Shown here: in pieces, positions 1-6,206 of the stretch
How positions within the stretch are numbered: the first letter of the stretch is position 1
How the letters are laid out: each line of letters begins with the position of its first letter
Source of the DNA: a bacterium
Lineage (GTDB): Bacteria; Planctomycetota; B15-G4; JADJEK01
NCBI GenBank assembly: GCA_030428825.1
Contig: JAUIEL010000287.1
Location: 1 to 8,198, forward strand
DNA length: 8,198 nt
Reading direction: 5' to 3'
Made by a program: the position numbers and the translations under genes
Notes under the pieces: model-generated
What the model saw: the letters and a program-made list of their open reading frames with translations, nothing else
Told to the model about the DNA's origin: nothing
Databases searched by the model: none

Positions 1-248
1 GCGTGAAGATCCCGCTGAACGTCGACCCCTACACGCTGCTCACGATCTCGTCGCCGAACTCACCGCTCATGCCGGCCTCTCTGGGGACGCTCGACGCCGA
101 CGGACGGGCGGCGACGGTCTTCCAGCTCCCGCCCGGGCTCCTCGCCTCGCTGGCGGGCGTCGTCCTCCGCCACGCGTTCGTGGCGACAGCGCCGAACGGC
201 GTCGTGACGTTCGCGAGCAACCAGGTGCCGGTGATCCTCGACCCGTGA
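1..248 (+). CDS. C-terminal fragment of a secreted/surface protein (partial, 5' end outside window)
   Basis: The frame is open from the left edge to a TGA at 246-248, so this is the last ~81 codons of a longer gene. The GTG at position 3 is in frame but has no ribosome binding site in view, so I treat it as an internal valine. The visible part alternates hydrophobic and polar residues in a beta-rich pattern, with LGTLDADGRAATVFQLPPG followed by LRHAFVATAPNGVVTFASN and the end VPVILDP. From memory, this layout (LGxLDAxGRA, then a prolyl/glycyl turn, then HHAFV, then SNxVPxxL at the terminus) recurs as the last domain of many secreted or FG-GAP/VCBS-type planctomycete proteins. What the full protein does cannot be said from this fragment. 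It is transcribed toward the TPR locus, and no promoter for it is in the window. Confidence 0.7.
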   Translation, partial: VKIPLNVDPYTLLTISSPNSPLMPASLGTLDADGRAATVFQLPPGLLASLAGVVLRHAFVATAPNGVVTFASNQVPVILDP

Positions 249-384
249 TTCGACGAGCGCGCTGCGATGCACGAGACCGTCGGGACGGCGGGACGGCCGC
301 CGGTCGGCGCCGTCTCCCCTCGAGGGGCACGGTCGACGCCTCGATCGTCGCGGAGGACGGTTCCGAGCCGGACCGCTCCCCCCT
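249..384. other. Convergent intergenic spacer with two weak palindromes
   Basis: This is 136 bp between two converging stop codons. It holds a 7-bp inverted repeat (gacggcg at 284-290 and cgccgtc at 308-314, 17-nt loop) and a 12-bp perfect palindrome cccctcgagggg at 316-327. Neither is followed by a T-tract on either strand, so a factor-independent terminator is possible but not shown. No open frame with a ribosome binding site was seen. Confidence 0.35.
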
Positions 385-1560
385 TCACCCCCCCGCCCGG
401 CGCGCCTCGAGCGCGTCGATCCGGCGGTCGAGGTCGGCCTTCGCGCCGTCGGTGAGGAGGCCCTCTCCGTGCTCGCGGCAGGCGCGGAGGAGCAGCTCCG
501 CCTCGGCGAGCGACGCGGGGTCGCCGCGCCGCTCGAGGGTGCCGGCGAGGAGGCGGCGGACGTCGAGCGCGACGTAGGTCCACGGGTCGCCGTGGGCGAC
601 GAGGAGACGGAGCGCCTCGCGGCGGTGCTCGACGGCGGCGTCGAGGTCCCCGCGGTCCTGGAGGACGGCGCCGAGGAAGTCGAACTCCTGCGCGTGGTCC
701 GGGTGCTCCGGCCCGAGATGGACGCGCTTCATCGCCCGCGCCTCCTCGTGCGCGGCGAGGGCGCCGTCGAGGTCGCCGGCCTCGCGGCGCGCCAACCCGA
801 GGTTGCTGATCACCCCCGCGACGTCGGCGCTCCCGTCCGGCGTCACTGCCCGGTGGACCTCGATCGCCTCCTCCAGATACGCGATCCCCTCGTCGAGCCG
901 ACCGAGGTGGACCAGCAGCCACCCGAGGTTGTTCAGGTTCACCGCCGTGGTCCGGTGCGGACCCGGGAAGACCTCGCGCGCGATGGCGACCGCTTCCCGA
1001 TACGCCGCCTCCGCCTCCTCGTGCCGGCCGAGGATCCGGAGCACCGACCCGTGGTTCGACCACGCGGCCGCGGTCCGCCCGTGCGTCCGCCCGTGGATGC
1101 GCCGCACCAGGTCGAGCGACTCCTCGCTCACCTCCGCCGCCGCCGGGTCGAACTGCGCCATGAGCGCGGCGAGGAGTCCGCTCAGGAGCCCGGCGCGCTG
1201 CGCGTCGTGCGCACCCGGGCTCTCCTCGAGCCGCTCGAGCGCGCGCCGGAACGCCCCCTCCGCCTCCGCGTAGTCCGCTCGCGCGAGGGCCAGCCGCCCC
1301 GCGCCGTTCTCCGCCTCGGCGAGGGCGACCGCGCGCTCGGTCGAACTCCCCGCCTCGTCGGCGAGGTCGCGCAGCGCGCCTACCGTCGCCGCAGCGCCGG
1401 CCGCGTCCCCCTTCCGGAACCGGAGGTCGCGGAGGGCGGTCAGCACCTCCAGCCGCTCCGGGAGCGGCGCGTCCGCCTCGGCGGAGAGGAGACGGTCGGC
1501 CCGCTCCGCCGCCTCGATCCCGCCGTCCGTGTCGCCCGTGTCGGCGCGCGCCCACGCCAG
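385..1560 (-). pseudogene. TPR-repeat region, likely C-terminal remnant of a Ser/Thr kinase or TPR regulator, frame-shifted relative to its start
   Basis: The minus-strand frame ending at TGA 387-385 encodes about 390 residues of clear helical repeat protein, from LAWARADTGD to the end DALEARRAGG. At least five TPR motifs are visible. Three consecutive ones, whose anchors are NHGSVL, NNLGWLL and SNLGLA, with the next at DFLGAVL, are spaced exactly 42 residues apart. That is the kinesin-light-chain type (TPR_10/TPR_12), with loops such as FPGPHRT and LGPEHPDHA. Arrays like this form the periplasmic or cytoplasmic C-terminus of many planctomycete and actinobacterial Ser/Thr kinases, and serve protein-protein binding. 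No kinase motif (HRD, DFG) or membrane segment precedes the array. The frame stays open upstream to ATG 1848, but residues before ~1560 are arginine/proline-rich noise antisense to a better-supported sigma frame, so no convincing start exists here. Inserting one C near 1560 would join it to the ATG at 1721, giving a 445-residue protein. Confidence 0.75.
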
Positions 1561-1721
1561 CGGAGGAACGCCTCGTGGACGAGCGCGGTCGGCTGCAGGG
1601 TGTGGCCGGCACGCTCTCCGGCGAAGATCCGGTGCGCCTGCCGCCGAGCGTCGTCGTACGCGCGGGCGAACCAGTCCTCCGGGCGGGAGGCGTCCCGCGG
1701 AGACGGGTCGGGAGCGGTCAT
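1560..1721 (-). pseudogene. Truncated ECF sigma factor, N-terminal ~54 residues only
   Basis: Starting at ATG 1721-1719, the frame reads MTAPDPSPRDASRPEDW, then a helix with AYDDARRQAHRIFAGERAG, then HTLQPTALVHEAFLR. This last stretch is diagnostic of the planctomycete-expanded ECF sigma family (Pfam Sigma70_ECF; usual form G-x-T-L-Q-x-T-A-L-V-H-E-A-Y-L-R-L, at the start of sigma region 2). A complete member is about 180-200 residues. Here the frame loses sense immediately after Arg54 and continues as arginine/serine-rich noise, while the TPR frame takes over one base away. The rest of region 2 (-10 recognition) and all of region 4 (-35 recognition) are absent, so a working sigma factor cannot be made. 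The start is well supported by the purine-rich AAAGGGGGG eight bases upstream. Either gene decay, a natural fusion, or an assembly error explains it. Confidence 0.75.
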
Positions 1722-1729
1722 GGTGTGGT

Positions 1730-1738
1730 CCCCCCTTT
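1730..1738 (-). promoter_or_regulatory. Ribosome binding site of the sigma/TPR locus
   Basis: On the minus strand AAAGGGGGG lies 8 nt before ATG 1721-1719. It fixes the start of the sigma fragment and argues against the longer in-frame-open start at 1848 for the TPR frame. Confidence 0.55.
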
Positions 1739-1828
1739 GGTTCCGGACGAGCGCCGAGCATACGGGAATCGCGGCGCGAGGCCGTCCGCTCGCCGCCGCC
1801 CGCCCCCCACACCGCGACCCCGAACCCC

Positions 1829-1884
1829 GGGATGTCGCATTCGTCCAATCCGGCCGCGAGCCGACGTGGTGGGATGTCCGCATT
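1829..1884 (+). repeat. Direct repeat pair upstream of the DUF6265-like gene
   Basis: gggatgtcgcatt at 1829-1841 recurs as gggatgtccgcatt at 1871-1884, identical except for one extra C. The copies start 42 bp apart, close to four helical turns, and lie in the divergent spacer between the sigma/TPR locus and the DUF6265-like gene. The second copy ends directly at the GGAGG ribosome binding site. This is the arrangement expected of a paired protein-binding operator, but function is inferred. Confidence 0.5.
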
Positions 1885-1889
1885 GGAGG
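1885..1889 (+). promoter_or_regulatory. Shine-Dalgarno site GGAGG
   Basis: Perfect GGAGG nine bases before ATG 1899. It selects this start over in-frame upstream codons, and the protein then begins with a normal signal peptide. Confidence 0.75.
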
Positions 1890-1898
1890 ACTCATCCC

Positions 1899-2408
1899 AT
1901 GCGAACTTCCGCGTCCCTTCGCCCCCGATCCCTCGCCCGACTCGTCCTTCTTCTCGCGGTCGCCGGCGCCACGTCGCTCCTCGCCGGGCCGGACGGCGAG
2001 GCCGAGAAGTCCGGGCCCACGCTCGACGACCTCGCCTGGCTCGCCGGTCATTGGCGGAGCGACGCGGGCGGGCGCATCGTCGAGGAGGTCTGGCTGCCGT
2101 CGCGCGGCACGTCGATGATCGGCATGAACCGGACGTCCGCCGGCGGCGGCGGGCCGTTCGAGTTCCTCCGCATCACGCACAAGCGCGGCGTGATCAAGTA
2201 CCTCGCCTACCCGGGCGGCCAGTTCCCGCCCACGTTCTTCACCCTGAAGTCGCTCGAGGGCCGGGTCGTGGAGTTCGAGAACCCCGAGCACGACTTCCCC
2301 AAGCGCATCCGCTACGAGCGGAAGGGCGACACGCTCGTCGCCTCGATCCACGGAGACGACGACAAGTCGATGTCGTGGACGTGGAAGCTGACGTCGAAGA
2401 TCGACTGA
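1899..2408 (+). CDS. Secreted DUF6265-like protein
   Basis: This encodes 169 residues. Residues 1-30 form a Sec signal peptide: basic n-region with R2, R8, R10 and R14, hydrophobic core LVLLLAVAGA at 15-24, and possible cleavage near Ala24 or Ala29. No lipobox cysteine follows. The mature part (about 41-165) matches what I know of DUF6265: LAWLAGHWRS at 45-54, EEVWLPSRG at 62-70, GMNRT at 75-79, FEFLRI at 87-92, ENPEHDFPKRI at 127-137 and MSWTW near the end. Family members are small beta-rich, probably lipocalin-like domains of unknown biochemical role, often secreted; ligand binding is inference. The start is set by GGAGG nine bases upstream. The gene is alone on the plus strand, diverges from the sigma/TPR locus across a 177-bp spacer and ends 24 bp from the peptidase stop codon, so it should have its own promoter in that spacer. 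No sequence clearly resembling a -35/-10 pair was found. Confidence 0.85.
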   Translation: MRTSASLRPRSLARLVLLLAVAGATSLLAGPDGEAEKSGPTLDDLAWLAGHWRSDAGGRIVEEVWLPSRGTSMIGMNRTSAGGGGPFEFLRITHKRGVIKYLAYPGGQFPPTFFTLKSLEGRVVEFENPEHDFPKRIRYERKGDTLVASIHGDDDKSMSWTWKLTSKID

Positions 2409-2417
2409 AGCGCGGAT

Positions 2418-2431
2418 CGGGGCGCGCCCCG
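2418..2431. terminator. Short GC palindrome between converging genes (candidate bidirectional terminator)
   Basis: cggggcgcgccccg is a perfect 14-bp palindrome able to form a 5-bp stem with a 4-nt loop. It lies in the 24 bp between the TGA of the DUF6265-like gene (2406-2408) and the TGA of the peptidase gene (2435-2433), where one hairpin could serve both transcripts. No T-tract follows on either strand, so this is a candidate only. Confidence 0.4.
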
Positions 2432-2432
2432 C

Positions 2433-3683
2433 TCACTCTCCCGCCGACCCCGTCAGCACGAGGCGCGCCGGGAACGCGAACCCCGCCTCCTCGGGAGCGA
2501 GCCGGTCGAGCGCGGCCCGCGCGACGTCGTCGGGGACCTCCTCGCCGCGCCGCTTCCGCAAAGCGAGCGCGACGACGCGCGCCATCGCCGCGCCCGACGC
2601 CTCGAGACGCTCGATCTCCGCGGAGGCGAGCCGCTCCGCGCGATGCGTCAGCAGGATCCTCGTCGCCGCGAGGTCGGTCGGCGCGGCCACGAGCCGGTCG
2701 ACGACGGCGGCGTCGAACCGCGCGCCGAACGCGTCGGCGCCGAACCGCTCGGCCGCCTCGAGCGCGCGCGACGTCGCCTCCGCGCGGACCGCCTCGACGT
2801 CCGACCCGAACTGCGCCGCCAGCCGGTCCGCGAGCGAGAGTTCGTCGAGCCAGGCCTTCCACGCCGCCTCCTCCGCCCGCCACGACGAGCGGCTCCTCGC
2901 GGCGAGGTCGCGCACGACGTCGAGGAGACCGCGACCGTCGCCCCGCTCCAGCTCGAACCGGAGCAGCGACGCGGCGAGGTCGTAGAGCGCCACCTCCCCT
3001 CCGCCCGGCTCGTCCGCCGCCGCGGCCCCGACCGACCGGTCGGGGCGCCAGTCGAGGACGTCGTCCAGGCGGACGGACGGCGCGACGCTCCGGGCCCGCA
3101 GCAGGTACGCCGGCAACGGGTCGACCGCGAGCCGTCCGTCGCCCCGCCGCAGCCGCGCCGCCACGACCGTCGCCGTCGCCTCGTTCAGCCACGGCTCGAG
3201 GTCGAGTCCGGCCCGTCGGACGAGCGCGTGCGTCAGCTCGTGCCGGAGGACGCCCCGGTCGACGAACGGCGGCGGGCCGGGGGCGTCGGGCGTGCCGACC
3301 GCCACCGAGACGGCGACCGCCCCGGACGTCGACGCGAAGCCGCGCGCGCCGTCCTCGCTCGGGAGGACCCGATCGACGAGCGACGTCCCCTCGCCGGTCG
3401 GCGCCGGGCGGAGGAGCACCGGCACCGCACGCTCGTCGGCGACGCCGAGCGCGCCCGCGACGAGCGACCGTTCGTCGTCCGCGACGTCCGCGAGCCGCTC
3501 CGAGTCGGCGACCCCGAACGGCGAGTGGAGCGACACCCGGTCCCGGAGCAGCACGGTCCGGACCCCGAGCCCGCGCAATCCGGCGTCGACGTCGGAGAAC
3601 GACGGGGACGGCGCGCGGCACCCGGTCGCCGCGACGGCCGCGGCGAGCCCGAGCGACGTCGCTCCGATCCGGCGTCGTCTCAC
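2433..3683 (-). CDS. Putative zinc-metallopeptidase lipoprotein (gluzincin-type HExxH...E)
   Basis: This encodes 416 residues from a GTG whose last two bases are the first two of the TGA of the preceding HEAT gene (GTGA). There is no Shine-Dalgarno sequence, so translation is probably coupled to the HEAT gene. Residues 1-22 look like a lipoprotein signal: RRRR, hydrophobic stretch, then AATG-Cys22. Residues 145-172 carry VLRHELTHALV and, 16 residues after the second His, LNEATAT. His148, His152 and Glu168 would bind zinc and Glu149 would be the catalytic base, as in gluzincins and in the DUF1570/peptidase-MA-like proteins common in planctomycetes. The preceding GVLRHELTH strand/helix context and the WLNE motif support a real active site. 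Residues ~190-416 are mostly helical (YDLAASLLRFELERG, many Ala/Glu helices) with no domain I recognise. The substrate is unknown. The protein probably sits on the periplasmic face of a membrane. An inactive relative is possible but less likely, as all key residues are present. Confidence 0.8.
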   Translation of the reverse strand: MRRRRIGATSLGLAAAVAATGCRAPSPSFSDVDAGLRGLGVRTVLLRDRVSLHSPFGVADSERLADVADDERSLVAGALGVADERAVPVLLRPAPTGEGTSLVDRVLPSEDGARGFASTSGAVAVSVAVGTPDAPGPPPFVDRGVLRHELTHALVRRAGLDLEPWLNEATATVVAARLRRGDGRLAVDPLPAYLLRARSVAPSVRLDDVLDWRPDRSVGAAAADEPGGGEVALYDLAASLLRFELERGDGRGLLDVVRDLAARSRSSWRAEEAAWKAWLDELSLADRLAAQFGSDVEAVRAEATSRALEAAERFGADAFGARFDAAVVDRLVAAPTDLAATRILLTHRAERLASAEIERLEASGAAMARVVALALRKRRGEEVPDDVARAALDRLAPEEAGFAFPARLVLTGSAGE

Positions 3684-5473
3684 GGGCCCATGCGCGCGAG
3701 GAGCCGCTCGACGAGCCGGTGCTGCCGGCCGAAGACGTCCTTCGTCCCGGGGCCGGCGTCGGCGACCGAGCGGACGAAGCCGAGCATCCGGAGCTGCTCC
3801 TCCAGGCCGGTCCGGATCTCGTCGGGCCGGAGCTCCCGGATCCGCTCGAGCTGGGCGCGGAGTCGACCGCGGACCGACGGCGACTCGTTCGCGACGACGT
3901 CCTCCAGCCGCGCGAGCGCGGCCGCGTCCCCCCGCGCCCACCGCGTCAGGAAGAGCGCGGACGCCGCGCTCCCCCGCACGGTCGGCGACGGGTCGGCGGC
4001 GAGGCGCTCCTCGAGCAGCGCCTCCCCGTCGGCGCCGTCGTTCAGGAACGCCGCCATCGCCGCGTCGGCCCGGACCTGCGGGTCGGCGGCGTCGCGCGCG
4101 CTCGCGTGCCGCCACTCCTTCAGCCGCGCGCGGTCCGCCTCGGGGAGCGCCTCCTCGTCGACCAGCAGGAGGTGCCGGCTCGCGGTCCGCCGCAGCTCCT
4201 CGTCGTCGGCGCCGACCGCGGCCAGGAACGGGTCGACCGGCGCGTCCTGCTTCCCCTCGAGCGCCCGCAGCGCCTCCCTCCGCTCCTCGGGCGCGTCGGC
4301 GTCCGCGACCAACTCGACCAACGCCTCGGTCGCGGCGGCGGACGGGAGCGCGCCGAGCGCCGTGATCGCCGCCCGCCGGCCGTCCGGGTCCCCGGCCAGG
4401 AGCGCCTCCCGGCAGTAGGTGAGGGCGGTCTCCTCCCCCCCGTGCAGCGCGAGCGACGCGGCCGCGAGCCGCCGGGCCTCCGGGTCGGCCTCCTCGGAGC
4501 GGGCGAGGGCGAGCAGCGTCGGCGTCGCGGCGTCCCGGCCGACCGCGCCGAGCGTCTCGAGGAAGAGGAGCCGGTTGTTCCGGTCCGACTCCGCGAGGAC
4601 GATCGGCCCGAACTCCGCGACGAACTCGGCCGGCGAGAGACGCCCGTCGAGCGCGAACATCCGGAGCGACTCGGCGGCGCCGAACCGCGCGGCGGCCGAC
4701 GCGTGCGCGAGGCCGGCCTCGAGGAGCGGGCGGCTCGCCTCGAAGTCGAAGCCGTGGTTCGCGAGCCCGAGCCAGAGGTCCCGCAGGACGATCGGGTCGT
4801 CGGTCGTCGCCGCGACGTGGTGGACGAGGCGCGACGGCTCGACCCCCTGCCGCCCCATCGCGGCGAGGAGGCCGTCGACGGCGACCTGGGCCGGCACCGG
4901 ACGGGACGGATCGGCGAGCAGGGACGTCGCCGCCCGATCGAGCGCCGCGAGCGCCCGCGGGTCGTGCTCGAACGCGGTGACGTGCAGCAGCAGCACCGCC
5001 TGGAGCAGCGGGTCGGTCTCGACCTCGAGCCGCTCGAGCGACGCGGCGAGGCCGCCGGGGCCGGTCCCCGCGGCGAGGAGCTCCTGGACCAGGCGGGCGC
5101 CGAGGAAGGCGCGCTTGCTGGAGAGGAGACGGGCGCGGCGCGTCGGGCGCGTCTCCGCGATCGCGTCGAGCGCCGCGTCGAAGCGGGCGCGGTCAAACGC
5201 GGCGGCGCCGGACGCTACCGAGGCGTCCGCCTCGACGGAGACGGCGGGCGGGTCGGACGCGGCGCCGATCCGGGTCTCGGCGACGGGACCGGCGGCGCCG
5301 ATCGGGTCGAGGAGGCGGTCGGGCGGCGCGCTCCCGCGCCCGGCGGCGAGGACCGGCGGCGCCTCGTCGAGGGCGACGGTCGGCGGCGGCTCGGCCAGCA
5401 GGAGGAACGCCGCGAGCGTGGCGGCGAACGAGGCGACGAAGACGAGCGGGCGGAGCCGGTTCGGACGCGACAC
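3680..5473 (-). CDS. Membrane-anchored HEAT-repeat-like protein
   Basis: This encodes 597 residues from GTG 5473-5471, chosen because GGAGG lies seven bases upstream and the N-terminus is then a basic stretch (RPNRLRP) plus a hydrophobic segment at ~9-27 (LVFVASFAATLAAFLLLA), a signal anchor or uncleaved signal. Residues ~28-90 are a Pro/Ala-rich linker. From ~90 to the end the protein is an alpha-solenoid of ~30-40-residue helical pairs. Clear units include FLETLGAVGRDAATPTLLAL, ARRLAAASLALHGGEETAL, RRAAITALGALPSAAATEAL, RREALRALEGKQDAPVDPFL and VRGSAASALFLTRWARGD, all with the AxxALGxL pattern of HEAT/PBS-type repeats. Such solenoids bind proteins; no enzymatic motif is visible. It follows a small lipoprotein gene (91-bp gap) and overlaps the peptidase gene by 4 bp, suggesting equal production with the peptidase and perhaps physical partnership. 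The exact function is unknown. Confidence 0.75.
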   Translation of the reverse strand: MSRPNRLRPLVFVASFAATLAAFLLLAEPPPTVALDEAPPVLAAGRGSAPPDRLLDPIGAAGPVAETRIGAASDPPAVSVEADASVASGAAAFDRARFDAALDAIAETRPTRRARLLSSKRAFLGARLVQELLAAGTGPGGLAASLERLEVETDPLLQAVLLLHVTAFEHDPRALAALDRAATSLLADPSRPVPAQVAVDGLLAAMGRQGVEPSRLVHHVAATTDDPIVLRDLWLGLANHGFDFEASRPLLEAGLAHASAAARFGAAESLRMFALDGRLSPAEFVAEFGPIVLAESDRNNRLLFLETLGAVGRDAATPTLLALARSEEADPEARRLAAASLALHGGEETALTYCREALLAGDPDGRRAAITALGALPSAAATEALVELVADADAPEERREALRALEGKQDAPVDPFLAAVGADDEELRRTASRHLLLVDEEALPEADRARLKEWRHASARDAADPQVRADAAMAAFLNDGADGEALLEERLAADPSPTVRGSAASALFLTRWARGDAAALARLEDVVANESPSVRGRLRAQLERIRELRPDEIRTGLEEQLRMLGFVRSVADAGPGTKDVFGRQHRLVERLLARMGP

Positions 5474-5480
5474 GGACGGA

Positions 5481-5485
5481 CCTCC
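5481..5485 (-). promoter_or_regulatory. Shine-Dalgarno site GGAGG of the HEAT-repeat gene
   Basis: Minus-strand GGAGG seven bases before GTG 5473-5471. It justifies the non-ATG start. Confidence 0.65.
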
Positions 5486-5516
5486 GGATCGAGAGGGATG
5501 GAGAGCGGAGAGAGGG

Positions 5517-5546
5517 GCGGCGCCGACCCCCGCCAGCCGGCGCCGC
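5517..5546 (-). terminator. GC-rich hairpin between lipoprotein and HEAT genes
   Basis: gcggcgccg (5517-5525) pairs perfectly with cggcgccgc (5538-5546), a 9-bp all-G/C stem with a 12-nt loop, 18 bp after the lipoprotein stop. On the minus strand it is followed by a C/T-rich run (ccctctctcc) rather than pure T. It could terminate or attenuate transcription from the lipoprotein gene, or stabilise its mRNA 3' end, giving the lipoprotein higher expression than the two downstream genes. Confidence 0.45.
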
Positions 5547-5564
5547 GGAAGAGCGAGCGGGAGC

Positions 5565-6017
5565 TCAGTGCTGGTCGAACTGCTGGTGCTGCTCCTCCTC
5601 CTCGAACGTCGGATCCGGGTCCGTGTCCGGGTCCCAGGTCCAGACGAGCCACTCGTCGCCGTCGACGGTCGCCATGCTGTTGACGGTCCCCGTCTCGTTC
5701 GCCTCCTTCTCGACCTCCTCGAGCGTCTTCCCCTTCTTGTCGAGGATGTTGTTGATGATGTTCGACCAGTCCGCCGCGGCCGCGGCGTCGCCGGCGGCCT
5801 GGGCCTCCTGCTTGTACTGCATCGCCTGCTTCAGGGCCGCCTCCAGGCCCTTCGCGGTGACGACCTTCCCGTCGTCGCCGACGATCCGGATGTCGACCTC
5901 GCCGGTCGCCGGGTTGTAGCGGGCCTGGGCCGACTGGCACGCGGCGATCGTGAGCAGGACGGCGAGCGCCGAGCCGGCGCACGCGGAGAGGAACAGGCTG
6001 GTGCGGGTGGGGGTCAT
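5565..6017 (-). CDS. Small lipoprotein with acidic C-terminal tail, function unknown
   Basis: This encodes 150 residues from ATG 6017-6015, with GAGGAG five bases upstream. Residues 1-27 are a type II signal peptide: TPTRTS n-region, hydrophobic core LAVLLT, lipobox I24-A25-A26-Cys27. The mature protein begins QSAQARYNPATGEVDIRIVG, a short beta-like stretch. It then runs into a long amphipathic helical region (~55-108: GLEAALKQAMQYKQEAQ, DWSNIINNILDKKGK, LEEVEKEANE) that could be a coiled coil or helical hairpin. It continues into an aromatic segment DEWLVWTWD (121-129), and ends in an acidic/polar tail with DPDTDPDPT and EEEE followed by QHQQFDQH. I recognise no family. The tail could bind cations or a basic partner (inference). 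It is the first gene of the minus-strand cluster, upstream of the HEAT and peptidase genes. Gene identity is secure from the start signal and lipobox; function is not. Confidence 0.75.
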   Translation of the reverse strand: MTPTRTSLFLSACAGSALAVLLTIAACQSAQARYNPATGEVDIRIVGDDGKVVTAKGLEAALKQAMQYKQEAQAAGDAAAAADWSNIINNILDKKGKTLEEVEKEANETGTVNSMATVDGDEWLVWTWDPDTDPDPTFEEEEQHQQFDQH

Positions 6018-6022
6018 GGGAA

Positions 6023-6028
6023 CTCCTC
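6023..6028 (-). promoter_or_regulatory. Shine-Dalgarno site GAGGAG of the lipoprotein gene
   Basis: Minus-strand GAGGAG five bases before ATG 6017-6015. It sets the start so that the protein opens with a proper lipoprotein signal rather than the Arg-rich extension that the frame allows upstream. Confidence 0.65.
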
Positions 6029-6038
6029 GTTTCAGGAA

Positions 6039-6056
6039 CGTGAACCGTCCGTCACG
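6039..6056. repeat. Short inverted repeat cgtga-N8-tcacg in the lipoprotein leader
   Basis: Five-base arms at 6039-6043 and 6052-6056 with an 8-nt spacer, about 20 bp upstream of the lipoprotein start codon. It may be an operator half-site pair or a small leader hairpin. The arms are short enough to occur by chance. Confidence 0.3.
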
Positions 6057-6206
6057 CGACGAACGGGCCCGGTGCGTGAGGGGGACTCGCGCGTTCCCGA
6101 ACCGAGGCGATGCAGCACGGCGGACGCCGCGCTCCCCTTCCCGAGGAAACGGTGATCCCCGCCATCGCATCTCGAACGCGGGGTGGGACGAGAGAACGGC
6201 CGCGCG

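Noticed and set aside
1550..1570. Programmed ribosomal frameshift joining the sigma and TPR frames
   Set aside because: There is no X-XXY-YYZ slippery site and no obvious stimulatory element at the junction. A base loss or error explains it more simply.
1737..1764. Possible promoter ttggtt-N16-catacg on the plus strand
   Set aside because: It matches the consensus poorly at both boxes and lies over 130 bp from the gene start, too weak to annotate.
1722..1848. Upstream extension of the TPR frame to ATG 1848
   Set aside because: The added residues resemble no protein, there is no ribosome binding site at 1848, and the extension overlaps the better-supported sigma start and the repeat-bearing spacer.
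469..2118. A 549-codon plus-strand open frame over the TPR locus
   Set aside because: It is the mirror of the TPR codons (RVRxLEV-type low-complexity translation). It crosses the intergenic spacer and reads into the DUF6265-like gene in the wrong frame.
1529..5683. A 1,384-codon open frame on the plus strand
   Set aside because: It runs antisense to the HEAT and peptidase genes and out of frame through the DUF6265-like gene. Its translation is Arg/Pro/Ala/Gly-rich without domains. Stop codons are simply rare in such GC-rich DNA.
6157..6183. tRNA-like GTTCGAGAT loop in a hairpin on the minus strand
   Set aside because: There is no acceptor stem, D arm or anticodon arm at the right distances; only an isolated 6-bp stem is present.
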